Assembly (NCBI RefSeq): GCF_029023725.1
Contig: NZ_CP119075.1
Coordinates: 5,699,501 to 5,763,500, forward strand
DNA: 64,000 nucleotides
DNA from: Synoicihabitans lomoniglobus
GTDB taxonomy: Bacteria > Verrucomicrobiota > Verrucomicrobiia > Opitutales > Opitutaceae
Direction of reading: 5' to 3'
The position numbers were made by a program, and so were the translations under genes. Shown in pieces: positions 16,911-22,182 of the stretch; position 1 is the first letter of the stretch; each line of letters begins with the position of its first letter. Below the pieces are notes generated by a model. The model was not told where the DNA came from. It saw only the letters and a list, made by a program, of their open reading frames with translations, and made no database searches.

Positions 16911-16941
16911 GCCCGCTTTCCGCCCGGAAGCGGGCTTTTTT
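16911..16941 (+). terminator. Rho-independent terminator before the tRNA array
   Basis: GCCCGCTTTCCG pairs with CGGAAGCGGGC (one bulged T, two-base loop) and is followed by six T residues at 16936-16941. It would end a short transcript started around 16.7 kb and isolate it from the tRNA array. Confidence 0.8.
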
Positions 16942-17225
16942 GTGTCCATCACAAGGCCGCTTCCGGAACGCAGAGCTTCCCAAGGCTCTACCTCATATTC
17001 CGTAAGTGGCTTCACCGCTGAGCCCAGCCAATCAGCCAATGTCCGCGCAATCCAGCGGGTGTCCAATCCGGCGAGAGCCGAGAGGGGCGGGGTGGTTCTT
17101 TGGTTTATTGGGGTCCCGGCACGTGTGTCGGGCGTCGATCGGCAACGCATGCCGAAATCTTCCGGTTAGGGTGCGCGTCATCACGTGTTAAAAGGCGATG
17201 CTTGCCGCGCCGGAGGTTCATTTTT
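16942..17225. other. Unassigned region upstream of the tRNA array
   Basis: About 280 bases with no convincing gene. The last bases (GGAGGTTCATTTTT) resemble the CCATTTTT junctions between array tRNAs, so a further degenerate tRNA may end at about 17220, but I could not fold a cloverleaf. The array promoter presumably lies here; I see no clear consensus boxes. Confidence 0.4.
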
Positions 17226-17302
17226 CACCGGGTCGTCTAACCGATCAGGACCCTGGCCTTTCAAGCCAGTGAATGCGGGTGCGAGACCCGTCCCGGTGAC
17301 CA
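17226..17302 (+). tRNA. tRNA-Glu (TTC)
   Basis: Acceptor CACCGGG pairs fully with CCCGGTG, then A and encoded CCA. Anticodon arm CTGGC-CTTTCAA-GCCAG gives TTC. T arm GCGGG-TGCGAGA-CCCGT has G at position 55 instead of T. The D loop has no GG pair. First recognisable gene of the array. Confidence 0.9.
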
Positions 17303-17308
17303 TTTTTT

Positions 17309-17445
17309 GCGCGCATGGCGTAGTAGTAACGCGGTGGTCTGCCAGTCCACAGTCCCGAGTGCGATTGACTCGCTGAGCTCGGGCCCGGTGGCCCAGCCAT
17401 GCTGGCTGCCCATCTTCGCTTCGCTACGTCTCGGTGCGCGCTCCA
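17309..17445 (+). tRNA. tRNA-Gly (GCC) with 63-base insertion in the T arm
   Basis: Acceptor GCGCGCA pairs with TGCGCGC far downstream, followed by T and CCA. Anticodon loop CTGCCAG gives GCC; the 31-39 pair is T-T. The T stem CCGAG and loop TGCGATT are followed by 63 extra bases (17367-17429) before the matching CTCGG. The D loop AGTAGTA replaces the normal AGTGGTA. Whether the insert is spliced out or kills the tRNA is unknown. Confidence 0.75.
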
Positions 17446-17447
17446 CA

Positions 17448-17522
17448 GGAGTCGTGGTGTAAAAGTAGCACAACGGACTTTTAATCCGTTTAGCGTGGGT
17501 GCGAATCCCGCCGACTCCACCA
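17448..17522 (+). tRNA. tRNA-Lys (TTT)
   Basis: Acceptor GGAGTCG/CGACTCC, A, CCA. Anticodon arm ACGGA-CTTTTAA-TCCGT. T arm GTGGG-TGCGAAT-CCCGC with G55. The short D arm GTG/CAC has loop TAAAAGTAG with no GG. It starts two bases after the previous CCA. Confidence 0.9.
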
Positions 17523-17531
17523 CTACTTTCC

Positions 17532-17608
17532 GCACGACGAGGAAGCCAGTGAATCCGGCCGCCTGCAAAGCGGTGTCCTGCCCGGGGCGGCACCGGGGTC
17601 GTTCTCCA
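17532..17608 (+). tRNA. tRNA-Cys (GCA)
   Basis: Acceptor GCACGAC/GTCGTTC has one mismatch, then T and CCA. Anticodon loop CTGCAAA gives GCA on a GCCGC/GCGGT stem. T arm CCCGG-GGCGGCA-CCGGG has G54-G55-C56. Confidence 0.8.
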
Positions 17609-17623
17609 TTTTTTGAATACGTT

Positions 17624-17699
17624 GGGGACTTAGCTCATTCAGCAGAGCGGCTGTTTTGCACGCAGCAGGCGGCGGGGGCAGAGCCCGCAGTCTCCACCA
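17624..17699 (+). tRNA. tRNA-Ala (TGC)
   Basis: Acceptor GGGGACT/AGTCTCC with one GT wobble, A, CCA. Anticodon arm GCTGT-TTTGCAC-GCAGC. T arm GCGGG-GGCAGAG-CCCGC with G55. D arm GCTC-ATTCAGCA-GAGC lacks the GG normally found in this otherwise standard arm. Confidence 0.88.
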
Positions 17700-17768
17700 C
17701 TTTCCCGAACGGCGGGATGCGGGGCCTTGGACGAGGTTGTCGTATCCCGCCGTTGGAGGTGCGGTTCC
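17700..17768 (+). other. Unassigned hairpin between array tRNAs
   Basis: A 9-bp hairpin CGGCGGGAT/ATCCCGCCG and a T-arm-like TGCGGTT are present, but no consistent cloverleaf or CCA end could be built. It may be a decayed tRNA gene of the array. Confidence 0.4.
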
Positions 17769-17842
17769 CGGCTTGTAGCTCAACAGCAGAGCACCCGGTT
17801 GATAACCGGGCGACCACGGAGCATCACCGTGCGAGCCGACCA
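17769..17842 (+). tRNA. tRNA-Ile (GAT)
   Basis: Acceptor CGGCTTG/CGAGCCG, A, CCA. Anticodon arm CCCGG-TTGATAA-CCGGG. T arm CACGG-AGCATCA-CCGTG with G55-C56. D arm GCTC-AACAGCA-GAGC lacks GG. Confidence 0.88.
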
Positions 17843-17867
17843 CGCTACGGTCCATTTTCGTGTATTT

Positions 17868-17942
17868 ATCCGGCCATGTTCCAAGCGGCGACAGAGACTC
17901 CAAACCTCAGTGTGGTGGGTGCAAGTCCCACGCCGGATGCCA
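17868..17942 (+). tRNA. tRNA-Trp (CCA)
   Basis: Acceptor ATCCGGC/GCCGGAT fully paired, G, CCA. Anticodon loop CTCCAAA gives CCA on a weak stem with an A-C mismatch at 31-39. T arm GTGGG-TGCAAGT-CCCAC with G55. Confidence 0.82.
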
Positions 17943-17955
17943 GTTTTTTCGATTC

Positions 17956-18031
17956 GAACGTTTGGTGAAGCAAGTGCTCACGCTTGGTTGAAGCCCAAGA
18001 GAATCCGGCGCGATACCGGGAGCGTTCACCA
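17956..18031 (+). tRNA. tRNA-Phe (GAA)
   Basis: Acceptor GAACGTT/AGCGTTC, A, CCA. Anticodon arm CTTGG-TTGAAGC-CCAAG. T arm TCCGG-CGCGATA-CCGGG with G55. D arm GTGA/TCAC has no GG in its loop. Confidence 0.87.
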
Positions 18032-18040
18032 TTCTATTTC

Positions 18041-18111
18041 TGCAGGGAGCCAAGCGGCCAAGGCGTCTCATAAGCGACCTTTCCCGGGGGCAGTTCCCGG
18101 CCCTGCATCCA
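18041..18111 (+). tRNA. tRNA-Met (CAT)
   Basis: Acceptor TGCAGGG/CCCTGCA, T, CCA. Anticodon loop CTCATAA gives CAT on a stem with one mismatch. T arm CCGGG-GGCAGTT-CCCGG with G55. The D loop keeps a GG. An initiator is unlikely because the acceptor 1-72 position is paired; a lysidine-modified Ile tRNA cannot be excluded. Confidence 0.8.
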
Positions 18112-18117
18112 TTTTAT

Positions 18118-18193
18118 CAGAGCGTAGCGTAGCAGTTAACGCGCTCGGTTTGGAACCGAGGGATCGCAGGTGCAAGTCCTGCCGCTCTGACCA
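18118..18193 (+). tRNA. tRNA-Pro (TGG)
   Basis: Acceptor CAGAGCG/CGCTCTG, A, CCA. Anticodon arm CTCGG-TTTGGAA-CCGAG. T arm GCAGG-TGCAAGT-CCTGC with G55. D loop AGCAGTTA lacks GG. Confidence 0.9.
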
Positions 18194-18201
18194 TTTTTAC
18201 T

Positions 18202-18290
18202 CCGCGTGTAGAGCGAAGCAGCAAACGCATCCCGCTGTAAACGGGCCGGTCCATCGACCTTCGCAGGTGCAAGTCCTGCCGCGCGGACCA
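18202..18290 (+). tRNA. tRNA-Tyr (GTA)
   Basis: Acceptor CCGCGTG/CGCGCGG, A, CCA. Anticodon loop CTGTAAA gives GTA. A long variable arm (GGTC/GACC) as expected for bacterial tRNA-Tyr. T arm GCAGG-TGCAAGT-CCTGC with G55; D loop without GG. Confidence 0.88.
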
Positions 18291-18296
18291 ATATTT

Positions 18297-18372
18297 CAGG
18301 TGAGCGGCCCAGACAGCGGGGCACCGGTTTGTGATGCCGGCGAAGAGAGTGCGACTCCCTTCCACCTGACCA
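18297..18372 (+). tRNA. tRNA-His (GTG)
   Basis: Acceptor CAGGTGA/CCACCTG with one mismatch, A, CCA. Anticodon arm CCGGT-TTGTGAT-GCCGG. T loop TGCGACT with G55 on a stem with one mismatch. The extra G-1 typical of tRNA-His is not obvious. Confidence 0.8.
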
Positions 18373-18383
18373 CCTTGATTTGT

Positions 18384-18459
18384 GACCGCGTAGCACGTTT
18401 AGAAGTGCAGCCGCCTGTCGAGCGGAAGGCAGGGAGTGCAACTCTCCGTGCTGGCTCCA
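18384..18459 (+). tRNA. tRNA-Asp (GTC), weak acceptor stem
   Basis: Anticodon loop CTGTCGA gives GTC on CCGC/GCGG. D arm GCAC-GTTTAGAA-GTGC lacks GG. T loop TGCAACT with G55. The acceptor GACCGCG/TGCTGGC has only about five of seven pairs, so the 5' boundary or function is uncertain. CCA encoded. Confidence 0.65.
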
Positions 18460-18466
18460 AAATTTT

Positions 18467-18552
18467 GCTCAAGTGGTGGAAGAGAATACACGGCGGCTTC
18501 AAACCCCGCTGCCCAACGTGGCATGAGGGTGCAAATCCCTCCTTGAGCACCA
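18467..18552 (+). tRNA. tRNA-Leu (CAA)
   Basis: Acceptor GCTCAAG/CTTGAGC, A, CCA. The anticodon arm reads CAA if the 31-39 pair is a C-C mismatch; shifted by one it would read TCA, which I consider less likely because the class II variable arm (TGCC/GGCA) and D arm are Leu-like. T arm GAGGG-TGCAAAT-CCCTC with G55. Confidence 0.75.
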
Positions 18553-18558
18553 GATTTT

Positions 18559-18730
18559 CGCGAAGTGGTGACGAAGCGCGAAGCGCGGAGATGGCGTAGC
18601 CCTGAGATTCGCGAAGGGTGAGCGCAGCGGGTGCCCTTCGGGCGGCGGCGCGAACAAATGAGTATACACAGCAGGCTTAAACCCTGCCGGGCTTTGGCCC
18701 GTGTCGGTGCAAGGCCGACCTTCGCGACCA
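18559..18730 (+). tRNA. tRNA-Leu (TAA) with about 82-base insertion in the D arm
   Basis: Acceptor CGCGAAG pairs with CTTCGCG, A, CCA. Anticodon arm GCAGG-CTTAAAC-CCTGC gives TAA; long variable arm CGGGC/GCCCG; T arm GTCGG-TGCAAGG-CCGAC with G55. Between TGGTG and the rest of the D arm lie about 82 extra bases (18571-18652), which include a second copy of CGCGAAG at 18610. A shorter tRNA starting there would still carry an insertion. Confidence 0.7.
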
Positions 18731-18737
18731 TTTTATT

Positions 18738-18823
18738 CGGCGTGTGGTGGAACAGTATACACACGAGTTTTAGAAACTCGCGGGCGAAAGCCCATGCAGG
18801 TGCGACCCCTGTCACGTCGACCA
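18738..18823 (+). tRNA. tRNA-Leu (TAG)
   Basis: Acceptor CGGCGTG/CACGTCG, A, CCA. Anticodon arm CGAGT-TTTAGAA-ACTCG. Long variable arm GGGC/GCCC. T arm GCAGG-TGCGACC-CCTGT with G55. The D loop lacks the usual GG. Confidence 0.9.
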
Positions 18824-18836
18824 TTTCCACCGTGAT

Positions 18837-18911
18837 GCCTCTCAAGCGTAGTGAGCGATGCGCGGCCCTTGTAGTGCCGTGAGGTCGGTGCAATTCCGAC
18901 GGGAGGCTCCA
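18837..18911 (+). tRNA. tRNA-Thr (TGT)
   Basis: Acceptor GCCTCTC/GGGAGGC, T, CCA. Anticodon loop CTTGTAG gives TGT, with a C-T mismatch at 31-39. T arm GTCGG-TGCAATT-CCGAC with G55. No GG in the D loop. Confidence 0.85.
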
Positions 18912-18917
18912 TTTTTA

Positions 18918-18992
18918 TGGACCGTGGTGAAAAAGATATCACCCGACTTTGCGAAGGTCGTATTCCCGGTGCGATTCCGGGCGGTCCAACCA
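18918..18992 (+). tRNA. tRNA-Arg (GCG)
   Basis: Acceptor TGGACCG/CGGTCCA, A, CCA. Anticodon loop TTGCGAA gives GCG on CGACT/GGTCG. T arm CCCGG-TGCGATT-CCGGG with G55. D arm GGTGA/TCACC, loop AAAAGATA without GG. GCG rather than the usual ACG is notable for bacterial Arg. Confidence 0.88.
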
Positions 18993-18998
18993 GTTTAG

Positions 18999-19073
18999 CT
19001 CCGAGTGCCCGAATAGAAAGGGACCCGTTTTCTAAACGGAAGGATGCAGGTGCGAGTCCTGCCTCGGAGACCA
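18999..19073 (+). tRNA. tRNA-Arg (TCT)
   Basis: Acceptor CTCCGAG/CTCGGAG, A, CCA. Anticodon loop TTTCTAA on CCGT/ACGG. T arm GCAGG-TGCGAGT-CCTGC with G55. D arm CCC/GGG, loop without GG. Confidence 0.88.
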
Positions 19074-19076
19074 TTA

Positions 19077-19153
19077 GCCCCGGTCGGCAACCGTAGAGTC
19101 AACCGCGCTTCGAACGCGGATTAGTGCAGGTTAAAATCCTGCTCGGGGCGCCA
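19077..19153 (+). tRNA. tRNA-Arg (TCG)
   Basis: Acceptor GCCCCGG/TCGGGGC, G, CCA. Anticodon arm CCGCG-CTTCGAA-CGCGG. T arm GCAGG-TTAAAAT-CCTGC: the only array member with T55, but C56 is replaced by A. Confidence 0.88.
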
Positions 19154-19194
19154 TTTTCGCGCAGACGGTATCTTCAGTGACGGCGGATTACCTG
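19154..19194 (+). other. Possible 5' half of a disrupted array tRNA
   Basis: After the usual CCATTTT junction the bases CGCGCAG and a D-arm-like stretch lead to GGATTACCTG, whose loop ATTACCT could read TAC (Val). The sequence then runs straight into the repeat at 19195 and no 3' half is found. Tentative. Confidence 0.3.
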
Positions 19195-19280
19195 TAGGGC
19201 CTCACCTTGTGTGAGGCCGCATCCTGCGCCTCCCGACCCCACTCCGCTGCGGCTCGACGCAAGGTCGAGCCCTACCTCTT
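19195..19280. repeat. Two-hairpin repeat (GTGAGG / GGCTCGA family), copy 1
   Basis: Contains GGGCCTCACCTTGTGTGAGG and, after a short spacer, CTGCGGCTCGACGCAAGGTC then GAGCCCTAC. Each half is a hairpin. A close copy is at 29244-29342. Here it lies inside the tRNA array, between the TCG and CGT tRNAs. Confidence 0.85.
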
Positions 19281-19282
19281 TC

Positions 19283-19357
19283 GCACCGCAATCATTGGCA
19301 GCGATGTCCCGCGCTCGTAACGCGGCGAGGCCGGTGCAACTCCGGCGCGGTGCTCCA
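19283..19357 (+). tRNA. tRNA-Thr (CGT)
   Basis: Acceptor GCACCGC/GCGGTGC, T, CCA. Anticodon arm CCGCG-CTCGTAA-CGCGG. T arm GCCGG-TGCAACT-CCGGC with G55. The D loop keeps TTGG. Last tRNA of the array, separated from the others by the repeat. Confidence 0.87.
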
Positions 19358-19437
19358 GTTGTCTCCCAATATTTCAAACCAAAGAACCCCGATTTTTCAG
19401 ATCCATCCTCATTCCCAATTTTAACAACCAAAGAACC

Positions 19438-20073
19438 ATGAACCAAGACATCACCAACAAACCCATCGTGCTTTCGCTCAACCGCGTTTGGCAGCCCATC
19501 GGGCACCGCACGGTTCGGCAGGCGCTCGTTGCGCTCGCCGGGGGCAGCGCCGGCAACCCGCCGGCGTTGGGCTTGGATATCGATTACCCCCGACTCCCCG
19601 ACGGGAGCTGGGGCTTCGAAAGTCCGAGCCAGTTGCGACCCGTGTCCTGGGACGAGTGGCTCGCCTTGCCGATCCGCGATTTCGATCTCGTGGTGCGCGC
19701 GCCGGGCCGGACCGTGCGGGTGCCGACCGTCATGGTCTCCACCCACTACAGCCGGATGCCGGTCCACCAACCGAAGCCCAGCCGCGAGGCCATTTTTTCC
19801 CGCGACGGCGGTGTCTGCCAATACACGGGCGAACGCGTCGGCAAGCGGGGTGGTAATCTCGACCACGTGGTGCCCCGGCACCGCGGCGGACGCGACAGTT
19901 TCGAGAACCTCGTCTGGTCCAAACGCGAAATCAACACCCTCAAAGCCAACCGGCTCCCGCACGAAGCCGGGCTGCGTCTTATGCGGCGTCCCCAAGCGCC
20001 CGCCGCACTCCCGGTCGCGGCCACGCTTCGCGAGGCCCGACATCCCGACTGGCGACACTTCCTGGCCCCCTGA
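19438..20073 (+). CDS. HNH endonuclease family protein
   Basis: This 211-residue protein has an HNH core at about residues 113-165. It has CQYTG (C127) in place of the first CxxC knuckle, then LDHVVPRHRGG with the catalytic DH and His, and FENLVWSKREIN. The family cleaves DNA or sometimes RNA with a single metal ion. The gene starts 80 bases after the last array tRNA and precedes a sigma factor gene, so it belongs to the island. The N-terminal 100 residues are unrecognised and could bind the target. It may be a homing-type nuclease that mobilised the island or a processing nuclease. Confidence 0.8.
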   Translation: MNQDITNKPIVLSLNRVWQPIGHRTVRQALVALAGGSAGNPPALGLDIDYPRLPDGSWGFESPSQLRPVSWDEWLALPIRDFDLVVRAPGRTVRVPTVMVSTHYSRMPVHQPKPSREAIFSRDGGVCQYTGERVGKRGGNLDHVVPRHRGGRDSFENLVWSKREINTLKANRLPHEAGLRLMRRPQAPAALPVAATLREARHPDWRHFLAP

Positions 20074-20145
20074 CATCCGCTCGCAGGTCAGGGAGGCGCC
20101 GGTCTTCACGACATCACTCATCCCCTTTGCGGGCGGATTCTTCCC

Positions 20146-20844
20146 ATGACCTGTATCACTCCAGTTCCGTCTCCGGTGGTCGACTTTCTCGACCTCGTGG
20201 ACACGGCTGTGGCGTCGGTTTCCCGCCGACTGCCGTCGCACGTCGCTCGCGATGACCTCGCGAGCGTGGGCAAGCTCGCCCTTGTCGTTGCGCTCGAGCA
20301 ATGCGACGGCCCGCGGCGCGAGATGCGTGCCTATTGTTACGTGCGCGTGCGCGGTGCGATTCTCGACGAGCTGCGCCGCCTGGATCCGCTGACCCGCCGT
20401 CAACGCGCGCTCGCTCGCACGATTGCCGAGTCGCGGGTGCGCCTGGCTCACCGCGGCGGGGGAGACCCTACCATCGAGGACATCGCGCGCGACACGGGCC
20501 TGAGCACGTTTGAGATCGACGCCGTGCGCGCCGCGCAACGCGAGCCTGAGGAGCCGGAGTGGGGAGCGCTGCCCGACACCGATGGCATTTGCCCGGCAGT
20601 CAATGCTGAGCAAGTCGACCTGTTGGCCACCCTGCTCGCCGCGTTGGAACGTCTTCCAGCCAACCAAGCACTCGCTCTGCGTCGTTACTACCTCGAGGAC
20701 GGCACGCTCGACGACATTGCCGCCGATCTGGGCGTGTCGCGCGAACGAGCCCGCCAAGTGCGTGAAGCCGGCCAGAAAAACCTGCGCGGTGACCTCATCG
20801 TGCTCGCGGCTTGGGAAGCGCTCATTGCGGGCGGGCAGCGCTGA
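20146..20844 (+). CDS. Sigma-70 family RNA polymerase sigma factor (group 3/FliA-like)
   Basis: This 232-residue protein has region 2 around residues 15-85 (DDLASVGKLALVVALEQCD; YCYVRVRGAILDELRRLDPL, matching the FliA/SigB consensus VRGAILDELR). Region 3 is near PTIEDIARDTGLSTFEI and region 4 near LPANQALALRRYYLEDGTLD followed by the HTH DIAADLGVSRERARQVREAG. Such factors direct RNA polymerase to a dedicated promoter set. Placed between HNH and AAA genes, it probably drives the island or the tRNA array. I could not find a repeated promoter motif by eye. Confidence 0.9.
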   Translation: MTCITPVPSPVVDFLDLVDTAVASVSRRLPSHVARDDLASVGKLALVVALEQCDGPRREMRAYCYVRVRGAILDELRRLDPLTRRQRALARTIAESRVRLAHRGGGDPTIEDIARDTGLSTFEIDAVRAAQREPEEPEWGALPDTDGICPAVNAEQVDLLATLLAALERLPANQALALRRYYLEDGTLDDIAADLGVSRERARQVREAGQKNLRGDLIVLAAWEALIAGGQR

Positions 20845-20886
20845 ACAGCGCGAGCCCGCCATTTCATCACGTTCAAAATTTTAGTC

Positions 20887-22026
20887 ATGAAATCCCTTTT
20901 CACCAAAACCGAATCACCTCCGTTGCACTACATGCAAACCGCGCTCTGTGGCACCGAGATTCCCTATCCGGCGCTTGAGCGCGGCTGGCTGCATGGTCGC
21001 CAGCTCAAGGCCGCGTGGGATGCGCAGAAAATCGCGCACACGATCGGCGATCACTGCTGGCTCAGTCATTACGGTATGGATACAGCAGCCGAGGACGATC
21101 CCTCGACGGTTCGCCTTTACGCGCTTGCCGGATTCTGGCCCGGGCACGGCTTTGTGGAGCTCTTGCTGCGCAACGCCAATCCACTCGACGATCACCCTCG
21201 CGGCTCGTTGATGGTCTACGCCGGCACGCCGGCGCAGGCTGCGAAGCTGCTGGAGGAGCTCTACGCCCACTATCGTTGCACAGACATCGAGGAACCACCG
21301 GCGCACCGCATCGGATTGCTCAACGAAAGTTACGGCGATCTGGAAGTGCGTCGCGTGCCGATCGCGGCCGACCAAGTCGTGCCCCGGGACCGCACCCACC
21401 TCTACTACGGAGAGGCCGTTCCCGCGTGGATCGAGCACTGGCTGGAGCGCATGGACGCGCGGCGCTACGGGTTGAGCCTGCTCACCGGCGAACCCGGCAC
21501 CGGCAAGACGTCGCTGCTGCGCTCGCTCGCGCACTGGCTGACGGAGACCCACCAGTTCTACGTCATGTCGGCCGCGCGGTTCGTCAAACTCGATGCCGGA
21601 GAGATCGTGTCCTTCTGGGCCGAGGAAAACCGCACCTCCAATCTGCGCAAAGTGCTTGTGCTCGAAGACGCCGAAAGCGTGCTCATGCGCCGCGCCGAGG
21701 ACAATCGCGAGCGGGTGGCCCTGCTACTCAACCTCACCGACGGTATGACCGGCGACGCGCTTGGACTGCACGTGGTGTGCACCATGAATGGCGAACTCGC
21801 CGATCTCGACCCGGCGCTGCTGCGCCCGGGCCGCCTGATCGCACATCGTGAGTTTGGACCGCTGACCCCGGCCGAAGCCCGGCGCCTCGCCGCACATCTC
21901 GAACTCACGCCCCCGGACCATGATCGTCCGGCTACTCTGGCCGAAGTGACCAACCCGCCGATCCCTGATGGTCCTGTTAAAGGCACAGCGATCGGCGGCC
22001 CACGTCGCTCACTCGGCTTTCATTAA
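20887..22026 (+). CDS. AAA family ATPase of the RNA-repair island
   Basis: This 379-residue protein has a Walker A GEPGTGKT (about residues 201-208), Walker B VLVLEDAE (about 256-263), sensor-like VVCTMNG and an arginine-finger motif LLRPGR, all typical of classic AAA ATPases. The first 180 residues are unrecognised and may recognise a substrate. AAA rings remodel proteins or nucleic acid complexes. The island context suggests action on RtcB, SPFH or RNA complexes, but this is inference. The gene starts 42 bases after the sigma factor; a small hairpin (CCTGA/TCAGG) follows its stop. Confidence 0.85.
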   Translation: MKSLFTKTESPPLHYMQTALCGTEIPYPALERGWLHGRQLKAAWDAQKIAHTIGDHCWLSHYGMDTAAEDDPSTVRLYALAGFWPGHGFVELLLRNANPLDDHPRGSLMVYAGTPAQAAKLLEELYAHYRCTDIEEPPAHRIGLLNESYGDLEVRRVPIAADQVVPRDRTHLYYGEAVPAWIEHWLERMDARRYGLSLLTGEPGTGKTSLLRSLAHWLTETHQFYVMSAARFVKLDAGEIVSFWAEENRTSNLRKVLVLEDAESVLMRRAEDNRERVALLLNLTDGMTGDALGLHVVCTMNGELADLDPALLRPGRLIAHREFGPLTPAEARRLAAHLELTPPDHDRPATLAEVTNPPIPDGPVKGTAIGGPRRSLGFH

Positions 22027-22182
22027 AACCTGACTCAATAATCAGGAAACCACCGGCAATAGCGCTATCTCCGATTTAAGGAACGTGTTAGACTGCCGCC
22101 GAATTAAACCAAGAAATCAAAACCCGATCGGGTGCGGGGGCGACAGGCCCAGCCCGGTCCACCAAGAAGAAAAACAATCGTC

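Noticed and set aside
18467-18552. Reading the array tRNA as a TCA-anticodon (selenocysteine or suppressor) tRNA
   Set aside because: The alignment with a C-C 31-39 mismatch gives CAA, and the D and variable arms look like tRNA-Leu; the acceptor and variable arm lengths do not fit tRNA-Sec.
17399-18893. Long open frames on both strands across the tRNA array
   Set aside because: They cover fully folded tRNA genes and have no protein-family character; the tRNA structures explain the region.
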